The position numbers and the translations under genes are program-made. From assembly GCF_033100795.1 (NCBI RefSeq), contig NZ_JAWLVI010000002.1:310001-374000 (forward strand): a stretch of DNA of 64,000 bases. The letters run 5' to 3'. Under the pieces are notes generated by a model. That model was not told the DNA's origin, did no database searches, and saw nothing but the letters and a program-made list of their open reading frames with translations. Shown here piece after piece: positions 51,208 through 60,157 of this stretch; positions within the stretch are counted from its first letter, which is position 1; every line of letters begins with the position of its first letter. The stretch comes from Pseudothioclava sp033100795. GTDB lineage: Bacteria > Pseudomonadota > Alphaproteobacteria > Rhodobacterales > Rhodobacteraceae.

Positions 51208-53472
51208 TCAGCCGCATTTCGAGTGGCCGCAGTCTGCACAGGTCATGCAGCCTTCGACTTTGCGCATCGCGTAGGAGCCGCAGGACGGGCAGGCTTGTCC
51301 GCGCGGAGGCTCGCCCACGGCGATGGCCTCGGCTTTCGGGTCGGATTTCAGTCCCTTGCCCTCGCCTTCGATGAACCCGATCGAGATCATGTGACGCTCG
51401 ATCACGCCACCGATCGCGGCAAGGATCGAGGGGATGTATTGCCCTTGCATCCATGCGCCGCCGCGCGGGTCGAACACGGCTTTCAGCTCTTCAACCACGA
51501 AGGACACATCGCCGCCTCGGCGGAACACGGCCGAGACCATGCGGGTCAGCGCAACCGTCCAGGCAAAATGCTCCATGTTCTTCGAGTTGATGAACACCTC
51601 GAACGGGCGGCGATGCCCGCCTTGGATGATGTCGTTGACGGTGATGTAGATCGCGTGCTCGGAGCCCGGCCATTTGATCTTGTAGGTCGAGCCTTCCAGC
51701 TCGGCCGGGCGATCCAGCGGCTCGGTCAGGTAAACGACATCTGCGCCCTCATCGACCTCGGGTGCCTTTTCGGTCTTCTCGGAAACGGTCAGCACCGAGC
51801 CTGTCACATCGTTCGGGCGGTAAGTGGTGCAGCCTTTGCAGCCGGTCTCGAAGGCTTCCATGTAGACGTCTTTGAAGGCGTCGAACGAGATGTCCTCGGG
51901 GCAGTTGATGGTTTTCGAGATCGAGCTGTCGATCCATTTTTGCGCGGCAGCCTGCATTTTGACGTGCGCCATCGGGGCCAGCGTCTGCGCGTTCACGAAA
52001 TAGTCGGGCAGCGGCTTGTCACCGAATTTGTCGCGCCACATCTGCACGGCGTAATCGACGACTTCTTCTTCGGTGCGCGAGCCGTCCTTTTGCAGAACCT
52101 TGCGGGTGTAGGCATAGGCGAAGACCGGCTCGATCCCCGAGCTGACGTTGCCTGCATAAAGCGAGATCGTGCCGGTCGGCGCAATCGAGGTAAGCAGCGC
52201 GTTACGGATGCCATGTTCGCGGATCGCGTCGCGCACATCGTCGTCCATCTGCATCATGTTGCCGCTTGCCAGATATTTCTCGGCATCGAACAGCGGGAAG
52301 GCGCCCTTTTCCTTGGCCAGCTCGACCGAGGCCAGATAGGAGGCGCGCGCGATCAGCTTCATCCAGGCTTCGGTCTGGGCGGCGGCCTCGTCCGAGCCGT
52401 ATTTCAGGCCCAGCATCAGCAGCGCGTCGGCAAGGCCGGTCACGCCAAGGCCGATGCGGCGCTTGTTCTGCGCCTCTTCGGCCTGCTGCGGCAGCGGGAA
52501 GCGCGAGGCGTCAACCACGTTATCCATCATGCGGATCGCAAGCCGCACGAGGTTATCAAGCGCTTCGGGGTCCAGCTCGGCATTGGCCTCGAACGGGTTG
52601 GTCACCAGACGCGCAAGGTTGACCGAGCCAAGCAGGCACGCGCCATAGGGCGGCAGCGGTTGCTCGCCACAGGGGTTCGTTGCCGCGATGCTTTCGCAAT
52701 AGGACAGGTTGTTCATCTTGTTGATGCGGTCGATGAAGATCACACCCGGCTCGGCGAAATCATAGGTCGCCCGCATGATCTTGTTCCACAGATCGCGCGC
52801 GGGGAGCGTGTGATAGACCTTGTCCTCGAACACCAGCTCCCACGGCTTGTCGGCCTTGACAGCCTCCATGAAGGGGTCGGTCACCAGAACCGACAGGTTG
52901 AACATGCGCAGGCGGGCCGAATCCTGCTTGGCGGTGATGAACTGCTCAATATCGGGGTGGTCGCAGCGCATCGTCGCCATCATCGCGCCGCGGCGCGAGC
53001 CTGCCGACATGATGGTGCGACACATCGCGTCCCAGACATCCATGAACGATAGCGGGCCAGAGGCATCCGCCGCCACGCCTTTGACAGCCGCGCCGCGCGG
53101 GCGGATCGTCGAGAAGTCATAGCCGATGCCGCCGCCTTGCTGCATGGTCAGCGCGGCCTCTTTCAGCATGTCGAAAATGCCCGACATCGAATCCGGCACC
53201 GTGCCCATGACGAAGCAGTTGAACAGCGTGACGGCGCGACCCGTGCCCGCGCCGGCGGTGATCCGGCCAGCAGGGAGGTATTTGAAATCCTCCAGCGCGC
53301 CGTAAAAACGCTCTTCCCAGATCTTGGGGTCTTTTTCGACTTCGGCCAGCGCGCGGGCGATTCGGCGCCAACTGTCTTCGATGGATTTGTCTACCGGAGT
53401 GCCGTCGGCCTCTTTCAGGCGATATTTCATGTCCCAGATCTGTTCAGCGATTGGGGCGGCAAAGCGGCTCAT
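51208..53472 (-). CDS. nrdJ: Adenosylcobalamin-dependent (class II) ribonucleoside-diphosphate reductase
   Basis: 754 residues. The active-site loop NPCGEQPLPPYGACLLGSVN, SIAPTGTISLYAGNVSSGIEP, and the C-terminal redox/zinc-like cysteines CPSCGSYAMRKVEGCMTCADCG match class II reductases. It makes deoxynucleotides independently of oxygen, using B12, which fits the B12-dependent Ecm in the same window. The start at 53472 follows GAGGACGACCGG; the frame is open to 53547 without similarity. No cobalamin riboswitch sequence was recognised upstream. Confidence 0.94.
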   Translation of the reverse strand: MSRFAAPIAEQIWDMKYRLKEADGTPVDKSIEDSWRRIARALAEVEKDPKIWEERFYGALEDFKYLPAGRITAGAGTGRAVTLFNCFVMGTVPDSMSGIFDMLKEAALTMQQGGGIGYDFSTIRPRGAAVKGVAADASGPLSFMDVWDAMCRTIMSAGSRRGAMMATMRCDHPDIEQFITAKQDSARLRMFNLSVLVTDPFMEAVKADKPWELVFEDKVYHTLPARDLWNKIMRATYDFAEPGVIFIDRINKMNNLSYCESIAATNPCGEQPLPPYGACLLGSVNLARLVTNPFEANAELDPEALDNLVRLAIRMMDNVVDASRFPLPQQAEEAQNKRRIGLGVTGLADALLMLGLKYGSDEAAAQTEAWMKLIARASYLASVELAKEKGAFPLFDAEKYLASGNMMQMDDDVRDAIREHGIRNALLTSIAPTGTISLYAGNVSSGIEPVFAYAYTRKVLQKDGSRTEEEVVDYAVQMWRDKFGDKPLPDYFVNAQTLAPMAHVKMQAAAQKWIDSSISKTINCPEDISFDAFKDVYMEAFETGCKGCTTYRPNDVTGSVLTVSEKTEKAPEVDEGADVVYLTEPLDRPAELEGSTYKIKWPGSEHAIYITVNDIIQGGHRRPFEVFINSKNMEHFAWTVALTRMVSAVFRRGGDVSFVVEELKAVFDPRGGAWMQGQYIPSILAAIGGVIERHMISIGFIEGEGKGLKSDPKAEAIAVGEPPRGQACPSCGSYAMRKVEGCMTCADCGHSKCG

Positions 53473-53606
53473 CCGGTCGTCCTCTTCGAAGATGTCTATA
53501 TGTTGATTAGAGGTAAAGAAGATACGCAAACCCTTGCGTCCGGTCAACGGATTGCAGCCCTCTCCAACGGATTATATTGTGGATCAAATGGAAGGGCGTG
53601 GCCGAT

Positions 53607-54020
53607 ATGGTGCATCTGATCAAGCTGTGTGTGGGCGCGGAACGCGTAGAGGATCTGCTGGAATGGCAGGCGCAGCGCTATGGGAGTGGCCCCGCGGCCC
53701 ATGTCACACGGATGTGGCCCAAGCGCGGCGATGAGATCCTTGACGGCGGCTCTTTGTATTGGGTTTTCAAAGGCGTGGTGCTGGCGCGGCAACGCGTGAT
53801 TGATCTTGAAGAGGTCATCGGCGCGGACGGAATCGCACGGTGCCGCATTGTTCTGGACCGCGAGGTCGTGCGCACCGAGGCGCTGCCGCGCCGCCCGTTT
53901 CAGGGCTGGCGCTATCTTAAGCCCGAGGATGCGCCCCGCGATCTGCCCAAAGGGCGTGACCGCGAAGAGGCGCTGCCGCGCGACCTTGTCAGCGCGCTTT
54001 CCGAGATCGGGTTGCGTTAA
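53607..54020 (+). CDS. DUF1489 family protein
   Basis: 137 residues from ATG 53607. The block MVHLIKLCVGAERVEDLLEW and VTRMWPKRGDEILDGGSLYWVFKG, then FQGWRYLKPEDAPRD, are typical of DUF1489, an alphaproteobacterial family of unknown function. It is divergent from nrdJ and convergent with, and 4 nt overlapping, the SseB gene. Confidence 0.88.
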   Translation: MVHLIKLCVGAERVEDLLEWQAQRYGSGPAAHVTRMWPKRGDEILDGGSLYWVFKGVVLARQRVIDLEEVIGADGIARCRIVLDREVVRTEALPRRPFQGWRYLKPEDAPRDLPKGRDREEALPRDLVSALSEIGLR

Positions 54021-54814
54021 CGCAGAATCGGTGGCTTGGCCGGATCCATCCCCGGTGCGGTGAGTTTCAGCTCTTGCACTTCTTCCTCGATCCGCTCGGG
54101 CAGATGCAGCACCAGCGCCTTTTCCAGCAAGATTTGCGCGGCCGGTTCGGCCTCATCAAGGAAGGTCACATCAAGCTCGCCCGCATCAAGGCCGGAAAAG
54201 GCCAGCGCTTCGGCCATCGCCTTGGCAATGCCTGCGCGCGCAGGCTCGGGGGCGCCCAGAAAGGCCAGAACATGCCCGCGGTGCCCGTCTTCATAGGTGA
54301 CGCCGCCAAGTAGGGCGTGGCTGGCCAGTCCGGCAAGCTGATCGAATTTCGCCTCGAACGCGGGCAGGAGAAGGCCCAGAATGGCAGGCGGCAGGGCAGG
54401 GGCGTCAAATGCCACCGGATGGGCCGAGCGCGCCTCGGGCGTATGGGTCAGCGTGTCGGTCAGCCATTCCAGCGCCTCGGGCGGCAAAAGCATGGCCGAG
54501 GCCGCAACCCCAAGGTTCACCCCCAGCCCGATCCCTTCGCCCACCAGATGTTGCGCAATCACCCGACCGGGGAGCGCGGCATAGGGCATCGGCTCGTCTG
54601 CGAAGTCCGCCAGCCGTTCCTCCATATCAAAGGCCAGCACGAAATCGCCCTCATCGGCCGAGAAAAGCTGCGGGCGGATGTCGTCGCCCTCGGGCTCTTC
54701 CTCCAGCAGCAGGAACAGCTCGGCATCGGCCAGACGGTCATAGACCGCCAGACGCAGAGCTTCGTTTTCAGGGTCGGCTTCCATCGCCGCATGGGCGCGA
54801 TCATAGGGCGTCAT
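54017..54814 (-). CDS. SseB family protein
   Basis: 265 residues. The N-terminal SseB domain (ALRLAVYDRLADAELFLLLE and LFSADEGDFVLAFDMEERLADF) is followed by a predicted SseB_C-like half with LEKALVLHLPERIEEEVQEL. Function in this group is unknown. It starts 4 nt inside the end of the uracil-DNA glycosylase gene, so the two are co-transcribed. The start at 54814 is preferred to 54871. Confidence 0.8.
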   Translation of the reverse strand: MTPYDRAHAAMEADPENEALRLAVYDRLADAELFLLLEEEPEGDDIRPQLFSADEGDFVLAFDMEERLADFADEPMPYAALPGRVIAQHLVGEGIGLGVNLGVAASAMLLPPEALEWLTDTLTHTPEARSAHPVAFDAPALPPAILGLLLPAFEAKFDQLAGLASHALLGGVTYEDGHRGHVLAFLGAPEPARAGIAKAMAEALAFSGLDAGELDVTFLDEAEPAAQILLEKALVLHLPERIEEEVQELKLTAPGMDPAKPPILR

Positions 54815-55392
54815 CTCAGAACCTCCTTCACCCGCTGGCGGAGCGCGGGCAGAAGCTCTGCCCCGAACCACGGGTTACGTTTCAGCCATCCCGTATTGCG
54901 CCACGACGGATGAGGCAAGGGAAAGGCGGCCGGAGCGTGGTTTTGCCACGCTTTCACCGTGTCAGTCACATTCGCCGCTTTCAGGTGCCAGCGTTGTGCG
55001 GCGCCACCCACCAGAAGCGTCAGATCCACGGGGCCGATTTCGCGCATCACCCGCTCGCGCCATGTGTGCGCGCAAATCGGCGGCGGGGGCAGGTCTGCGC
55101 CTTTCGCATTATAGCCCGGAAAACAAAACGCCATCGGCACGATCGCAAGTTTTGAGCGATCATAGAAATCCGCGTCCGAAATCCCCATCCATTCGCGCAG
55201 CCTGTCGCCCGATGGGTCGGTGAAGGGGCGCCCGCTTTCATGCACGCGCGCGCCTGGTGCCTGCCCGACAATAAGGATCCGCGCCCGTCCGGGGTGAAAC
55301 CAGACCACAGGGCGGGGCTGATGCCGGGTCCGGGTTTGCGCAAACCGCGCGGCACATAACCGGCAGGCGGAGATATCATCGGCAAGCGCCAT
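54811..55392 (-). CDS. Uracil-DNA glycosylase family protein
   Basis: 193 residues. The UDG-fold motifs ILIVGQAPGARVHESGRPF, a catalytic-loop-like sequence, and the C-terminal PHPSWRNTGWLKRNPWF are present. An N-terminal CXXC (SACRLCAARF) resembles that of 4Fe-4S uracil glycosylases, but the remaining two cysteines of the cluster are not evident, so it may not be a classical family 4 enzyme. Expected to act in base excision repair or as a related glycosylase. Translationally coupled to sseB. Confidence 0.7.
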   Translation of the reverse strand: MALADDISACRLCAARFAQTRTRHQPRPVVWFHPGRARILIVGQAPGARVHESGRPFTDPSGDRLREWMGISDADFYDRSKLAIVPMAFCFPGYNAKGADLPPPPICAHTWRERVMREIGPVDLTLLVGGAAQRWHLKAANVTDTVKAWQNHAPAAFPLPHPSWRNTGWLKRNPWFGAELLPALRQRVKEVLR

Positions 55393-55467
55393 TTTGCCCT
55401 CCTGCGCCCTAATCAATCATCGTTTCGTGTATCGCAACAAATCACACTCTCCTGTAGAGAATAAGCT

Positions 55468-55494
55468 CCATTAGACATATTCTTGCCCTAATGG
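55468..55494. promoter_or_regulatory. Inverted repeat upstream of the capsule export operon
   Basis: Arms CCATTAG (55468-55474) and CTAATGG (55488-55494) are separated by a 13-bp AT-rich centre. It lies about 97 bp before the kpsT-like start. It may be an operator; no T-run follows on either side. The 55417-55590 region otherwise holds AT-rich promoter-like sequence. Confidence 0.4.
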
Positions 55495-55590
55495 GCCCGT
55501 ATGGGCGTTTGTTAACGATTTTCGGGAAAGGTGTGAGATGCACCCGCAGCAGAGTTAAAAGCAGGAACTATCGGGGGCAGCGGTAGGGCA

Positions 55591-56241
55591 ATGCTTGAGT
55601 TCGACAACGTCAGCAAGTCCTTTTGGACAGGCAAGCAGCGCAAGGTCATCCTTGATCGCGCCAGCTTTCGTGTGGAGCTGGGGAACTCGCTGGGTATTCT
55701 GGCGCCGAACGGCACCGGCAAGACAACGCTGATCAACATGATGGCAGGGCTTGAGAAACCCGATGAAGGCACTATCCACAAGACATGCCGGGTATCCTTC
55801 CCGCTTGGCTTCATGGGGGGCGTCGTCAGCAAGCACACCGCACGCGAAAACGCGCGCTTTATAGCGCGGCTTTACGGGCTGGACCCGGATTATGTTGAAG
55901 CCTTCTGCCGCTGGCTCTGCGGCATCGAGGAATATTTCGACATGCCGCTCGGCACCTATTCTCAGGGGATGCGTTCGCGCTTTACGTTTTCTCTCATGCT
56001 TGCGCTCGAGTTCGATATCTACCTGATCGACGAAGGGATGCCGTCCACGACCGATGTCGAGTTCAACCGCAAAGCCGGCTCGATCCTGCGGGACCGTCTG
56101 CAAAATGCCACCGTGATCGTGGTGTCGCATCAGGCCGAAACGCTTGAGAAATTCTGTCGCTCGGCGGCTGTTCTGAAGAACGGCCAGCTTTATTTGTTCG
56201 ATACTCTGGAAGAAGCGAAACGGATGTATGACTATTCCTAA
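55591..56241 (+). CDS. kpsT: Capsular polysaccharide export ATPase (KpsT-like)
   Basis: 216 residues. Walker A is APNGTGKTT (near residue 42), the signature is YSQGMRSRFTFSLMLA, and Walker B IYLIDEGMPSTTD. The short form with the signature 'YSQGM' is that of KpsT/Wzt-type polysaccharide exporters rather than solute importers. It should energise a KpsM permease, which is not found next to it. Its end overlaps the KpsE gene by 14 nt. Confidence 0.87.
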   Translation: MLEFDNVSKSFWTGKQRKVILDRASFRVELGNSLGILAPNGTGKTTLINMMAGLEKPDEGTIHKTCRVSFPLGFMGGVVSKHTARENARFIARLYGLDPDYVEAFCRWLCGIEEYFDMPLGTYSQGMRSRFTFSLMLALEFDIYLIDEGMPSTTDVEFNRKAGSILRDRLQNATVIVVSHQAETLEKFCRSAAVLKNGQLYLFDTLEEAKRMYDYS

Positions 56242-57889
56242 GGCAATGAAATACCGTTTCCGTCGCAATGCTCCGTCGCTGGCGCGGCCACAAAACGCTG
56301 CGCCCGAATCTGCGCCGTCCGCCGAAGACATGCCCTTTGCCAGCGCCCATGACGACGGCTTCGGCAACCAGTCTTTCGTGAAACCCGAAACCCCGTCCGA
56401 GGGGGAGGCGCTGGCTCCGGGCGAAAAAACCACCGAACAGGAGATCGAGGCGATCCGGGCCGAAGGCCTGACCGGTCGGCAGTTGCGGTTGGCGCGGCGG
56501 ATGGCGCAGAAACACGGGATCGAGGCGACCTCGGATTTCGAGGCGGTGCTGTTCTTGCGCCGCAAAGGGGTCGACCCGTTCGACCGCGCGAATATTCTGC
56601 AAATGGTCAAGGGCGCGGGCGATCAGACCTCTAACGCATTGGCGCGGATCGACGGCCCAGGGGCGGATGCGCGCACGCAGCTTCCGCAAACGCTCAAACC
56701 CGGCCAGGTGCCCTCGACCGAGGTCATGACCGAGGATCAGCGTGCCCGCGAGATCATCGCTATCCAGCGCGATATTGCCAAGCGGCGCCGCCGCAAGATT
56801 ATGCTTCTGATGGCGCGACTGGCGTTTTTCGTCTGGTTCCCCACGCTGATCGCGGGGTGGTATTTCTTCGCGATCGCGACGCCGCTTTATGCCACGAAAT
56901 CGGAGTTCGTGATCCAGAAGGCGGATGGCGCCGCCGCGTCCGGCTTGGGTGGTCTGTTCTCGGGGACGCAACTGGCGACCTCGCAGGATTCGATCACGGT
57001 GCAAAGCTATATGCAGTCGCGTCAGGCCATGCTGCGCCTTGACGCGGATGAGGGCTTCAAGGCGCATTTCTCGCAGGACTGGATCGACCCGATCCGGCGT
57101 TTGCAGCCCGACGCCTCGAACGAGGATGCCTTCGAAGTCTACCGCGACATGGTGAAGATCGGTTACGATCCTTCCGAGGGGATCGTCAAAATGGAGGTTG
57201 TTGCCGCCGCCCCCGAGGTATCCGCGCGCTTTTCGGAGAAGCTGATTTCCTATGCTGAAGAGCAGGTGGACCAGTTGACCCAACGCCTGCGCGAGGACCA
57301 GATGCAGGGTGCGCGCGAAAGCTATACCGATGCCGAGCAGAAGGTCTTTGCCGCGCAGGCCAAGGTGCTGGAGCTGCAAGAGCAGGTTGGCATTCTGGAC
57401 CCTGTCTCGGAAACCAATGTGGTGATGGGGCAAATCTCTGGCTTTGAAACGCAGCTGCAGCAAAAGAAACTGGAGCTGGGACAACTTTTGGACAATGCGC
57501 GCCCGAACGAAGCGCGGGTGGCGGGTGTGAAGGGCGATATTGCGCGGCTTGAGCGGCTGATCGGGGAATTGCGCTCGCAACTGACAACGCAGGCGGGGCC
57601 GGCGGGTGAATCGCTGGCCTCTGTCACCGGGCAGTTGCGTATCGCCGAGGCCGAGTTGCAGACCCGCGAGCTGTTGCTAAGCACCGCTGCCCAGCAGATG
57701 GAGGCAGCGCGCATCGAGGCGAACAAGCAGGTGCGCTATCTGGAAATGGGCGTCAGTCCCATCGCGCCCGACGAGCCGACCTATCCGCGCGCATTCGAGA
57801 ACACACTGTTGGCATTTTTGATCTTCTCAGGCATTTACCTCATGCTGTCACTGACCGCGTCGATCCTGCGCGAGCAGGTGTCGAGCTAA
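56228..57889 (+). CDS. kpsE: Capsule polysaccharide export inner-membrane protein (KpsE/CtrB-like)
   Basis: 553 residues. It has a cytoplasmic extension of about 190 residues (with LTGRQLRLARRMAQKHGI), TM1 at about 191-212, a large periplasmic domain with coiled coil (about 335-500), and a C-terminal helix (LLAFLIFSGIYLMLSLTASI). This PCP-3 layout links the ABC exporter with a Wza/KpsD-type outer-membrane channel. The extension is longer than in E. coli KpsE (382 residues). Coupled to kpsT and followed by kdsA after 15 nt. Confidence 0.84.
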   Translation: MTIPKAMKYRFRRNAPSLARPQNAAPESAPSAEDMPFASAHDDGFGNQSFVKPETPSEGEALAPGEKTTEQEIEAIRAEGLTGRQLRLARRMAQKHGIEATSDFEAVLFLRRKGVDPFDRANILQMVKGAGDQTSNALARIDGPGADARTQLPQTLKPGQVPSTEVMTEDQRAREIIAIQRDIAKRRRRKIMLLMARLAFFVWFPTLIAGWYFFAIATPLYATKSEFVIQKADGAAASGLGGLFSGTQLATSQDSITVQSYMQSRQAMLRLDADEGFKAHFSQDWIDPIRRLQPDASNEDAFEVYRDMVKIGYDPSEGIVKMEVVAAAPEVSARFSEKLISYAEEQVDQLTQRLREDQMQGARESYTDAEQKVFAAQAKVLELQEQVGILDPVSETNVVMGQISGFETQLQQKKLELGQLLDNARPNEARVAGVKGDIARLERLIGELRSQLTTQAGPAGESLASVTGQLRIAEAELQTRELLLSTAAQQMEAARIEANKQVRYLEMGVSPIAPDEPTYPRAFENTLLAFLIFSGIYLMLSLTASILREQVSS

Positions 57890-57904
57890 GGACCGGAGAG
57901 AACG

Positions 57905-58744
57905 ATGAAAGATGTGACGATCGGCGGGCTGACCGTCGGGAATGACCGTGCGCTGACGGTGATCGCGGGGCCGTGTCAGCTTGAGACGCTCGACCATGCG
58001 CTGATGATCGCAGAAAAAATGGCGCGCACCTGCGAGGCGGCGGGTGCGCAATACATCTTCAAGGCCAGCTACGACAAGGCGAACCGCACCTCGCTCAAGG
58101 GCAAGCGTGGCGTCGGGATCGAGGCCGGGCTGAAGGTGCTGGAGACCGTGCGCGCCGAGATCGGCTGTCCGGTGCTGACCGATGTGCACGATATTGCGCA
58201 GACCCGCCTTGCGGGCGAGGTCGTCGATGTTCTCCAGATCCCGGCGTTCTTGTGTCGCCAGACCGACCTTCTGCTCGCTGCGGGCGAGACCGGTAAAGTG
58301 GTCAACATCAAGAAGGGGCAATTTCTTGCGCCTTGGGATATGCCCAATGTGGCCGACAAGGTGGCCTCGACCGGCAATGACAGGATCATGCTGACCGAGC
58401 GGGGCACCTCCTTCGGGTATAACACGCTGGTGGCCGATATGCGCGGTCTGCCCGAAATGATGAAAACCGGCTATCCGGTCATTATGGACGCGACCCATTC
58501 GGTGCAGCAGCCGGGCGGTCAGGGCGGATCATCCGGTGGTCAGCGCGAGTTTGCGCCGGTGATGGCGCGCTGTGCGGTGGCGATGGGGATTGCGGGCGTG
58601 TTCATCGAGACCCATGAGGAGCCGGACACAGCCCCTTCGGACGGGCCGAATATGATCCGTCTCGACGAGATGCCCGCGCTGGTCAATACGCTGATGGCCT
58701 TTGATCGTTTGGCTAAGGAAAACCCGATCCGTCTTGATCGGTAA
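57905..58744 (+). CDS. kdsA: 3-deoxy-D-manno-octulosonate 8-phosphate synthase
   Basis: 279 residues. It condenses PEP with arabinose 5-phosphate to make KDO 8-phosphate. TVIAGPCQLETLDHALMIAE, FKASYDKANRTS, DVHDIAQ, and VIMDATHSVQQPGGQGG are strong KdsA motifs. KDO is needed for lipopolysaccharide and as the linker of ABC-exported capsules, which suits its place after kpsT-kpsE. GGAGAGAACG precedes the ATG. Confidence 0.95.
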   Translation: MKDVTIGGLTVGNDRALTVIAGPCQLETLDHALMIAEKMARTCEAAGAQYIFKASYDKANRTSLKGKRGVGIEAGLKVLETVRAEIGCPVLTDVHDIAQTRLAGEVVDVLQIPAFLCRQTDLLLAAGETGKVVNIKKGQFLAPWDMPNVADKVASTGNDRIMLTERGTSFGYNTLVADMRGLPEMMKTGYPVIMDATHSVQQPGGQGGSSGGQREFAPVMARCAVAMGIAGVFIETHEEPDTAPSDGPNMIRLDEMPALVNTLMAFDRLAKENPIRLDR

Positions 58745-58832
58745 TGAATATGTAACAGGACGAACGCAGCGGGCGATATACTAGCGCCCGGATTCCCGGG
58801 GGGGCGGCCTGTTGTAACTGACAGGCCGCAAA

Positions 58833-58859
58833 AAAGGCCCGCCGGAGGGGCGGGCCTTT
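58833..58859. terminator. Bidirectional terminator between kdsA and the carboxyspermidine genes
   Basis: A perfect 11-bp stem AAAGGCCCGCC / GGCGGGCCTTT with a GGAGG loop, flanked by an A-run on the left and TTTC on the right. It serves the convergent kdsA and dehydrogenase transcripts. Confidence 0.85.
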
Positions 58860-58864
58860 CGGAA

Positions 58865-60109
58865 TTATTCGTTCCAGGCTTTGTCTTCGCCACCCAAACC
58901 GCCGATCTGGACGCGGGTCGGAAGGCCAATCCGGTCGAGGATCGCGAAGAAGGGTTTCGGGTCCAGCTCTTCGACGTTTTTCATCGTCTTGGCGTCCCAT
59001 TCGCCGGTGGCGATCAGCATGGCTGCGGCAACGGGCGGCACTCCGGCAGTATAGGAAATGCCCTGCGAGCCGACCTCGTTATAGGCCTCTTTATGGTCCG
59101 CGACGTTGTAGACGAAAACTTCGAAATCCTTGCCGTCCTTGGTGCCTTTCACCAGATCACCAATGCAGGTCTTGCCGGTGTAGTTCGGCGCCAGCGAGGA
59201 CGGATCGGGCAGCACGGCCTTGACCACCTTGAGCGGCACGACCTCTTGGCCTTCGGCAGTTTTCACCGGCTGTTCGGACAGAAGGCCAAGGTTTTGCAGC
59301 ACGGTGAAGACATTGATGTAATGCTCGCCAAAGCCCATCCAGAAGCGCACATCGGCTTGCGGATAGTTGGTCGCCAGCGAGTGCACCTCGTCATGGCCCG
59401 ACTGATAGGCGCGGCAGGTGCCGACAACGGGCAGATCCCAGTCGTGGCCCGTCTCGAACATCTTCTTCTCTTTCCACTGCTGGTCTTCCCAGTAGTAGAC
59501 GACGCCGGTGAATTCGCGGAAGTTGATTTCGGGGTCGAAGTTCGTGGCGAAATATTTGCCGTGCGAGCCTGCGTTGATGTCCACGATGTCGATGGATTTG
59601 ACCTCATCCATCATGTCGATCGCAAAGCGCGCATAGGCGTTCACGACGCCCGGATCGAAGCCTGCGCCAAGGATCGCGGTCACGCCCTTCTCGGCGCAAA
59701 GATCGCGCTTTTTCCACTCGTAGTTCGCATACCACGGCGGGGCTTCGCAGATCTTCGTCGGGTCTTCGTGGATGGCCGTGTCGATATAGGCGGCACCCGT
59801 TTCGATACAGGCGTCCAGAACGGTCATGTTCACAAAGGCCGAGCCGACGTTAAGCACGATTTGCGCGCCGGTCTGGCGGATCAGCGCTGCAACGGCAGCC
59901 GAATCCATCGCGTCGACCGCATGGGCCTCGAACGTGCCTTGCACCTTCATCGCGTGTTTCTCGTGAACGCTGGCGATGATCGCGTCACATTTCGATTTCG
60001 TTCGCGACGCAATATGCAGATTACCCAGAATATCGTTGTTCTGGGCGCACTTATGCGCGACGACTTGTGCCACGCCGCCCGCACCGATGATGAGCACGTT
60101 CTTTTTCAC
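58865..60109 (-). CDS. Carboxynorspermidine/carboxyspermidine dehydrogenase (saccharopine dehydrogenase family)
   Basis: 414 residues. The nucleotide-binding start VLIIGAGGVAQVVAHKCAQN, then YIDTAIHEDPTKICEAPPWY and ILGAGFDPGVVNAYARF, matches the bacterial Lys9-like group. Members reduce the Schiff base of putrescine (or diaminopropane) with aspartate semialdehyde to a carboxy-polyamine. The next gene encodes the matching decarboxylase, so the assignment to polyamine synthesis, not lysine breakdown, is well supported by context. Confidence 0.88.
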   Translation of the reverse strand: MKKNVLIIGAGGVAQVVAHKCAQNNDILGNLHIASRTKSKCDAIIASVHEKHAMKVQGTFEAHAVDAMDSAAVAALIRQTGAQIVLNVGSAFVNMTVLDACIETGAAYIDTAIHEDPTKICEAPPWYANYEWKKRDLCAEKGVTAILGAGFDPGVVNAYARFAIDMMDEVKSIDIVDINAGSHGKYFATNFDPEINFREFTGVVYYWEDQQWKEKKMFETGHDWDLPVVGTCRAYQSGHDEVHSLATNYPQADVRFWMGFGEHYINVFTVLQNLGLLSEQPVKTAEGQEVVPLKVVKAVLPDPSSLAPNYTGKTCIGDLVKGTKDGKDFEVFVYNVADHKEAYNEVGSQGISYTAGVPPVAAAMLIATGEWDAKTMKNVEELDPKPFFAILDRIGLPTRVQIGGLGGEDKAWNE

Positions 60110-60157
60110 TTCGGCTGTCTCCTTTGCAACTGGACAGGGGAAGGGGGCTTTTAACCC

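Noticed and set aside
51166..53052. A 628-codon open frame on the plus strand opposite nrdJ
   Set aside because: It lies entirely antisense to a strongly conserved enzyme, has low-complexity His/Arg-rich translation and matches no family. Long antisense frames are expected in GC-rich DNA.
53490..53590. Possible NrdR boxes upstream of nrdJ (CTATATGTTGAT and ATTATATTGTGG)
   Set aside because: Each matches only half of the ACACWATATATWGTGT consensus and the spacing of about 75 bp is not typical. A profile search would be needed.
53473..53606. Cobalamin riboswitch before the B12-dependent nrdJ
   Set aside because: The gap is about 130 bp and lacks a recognisable B12 box (GCCACTG-like), and is too short for a full AdoCbl riboswitch.
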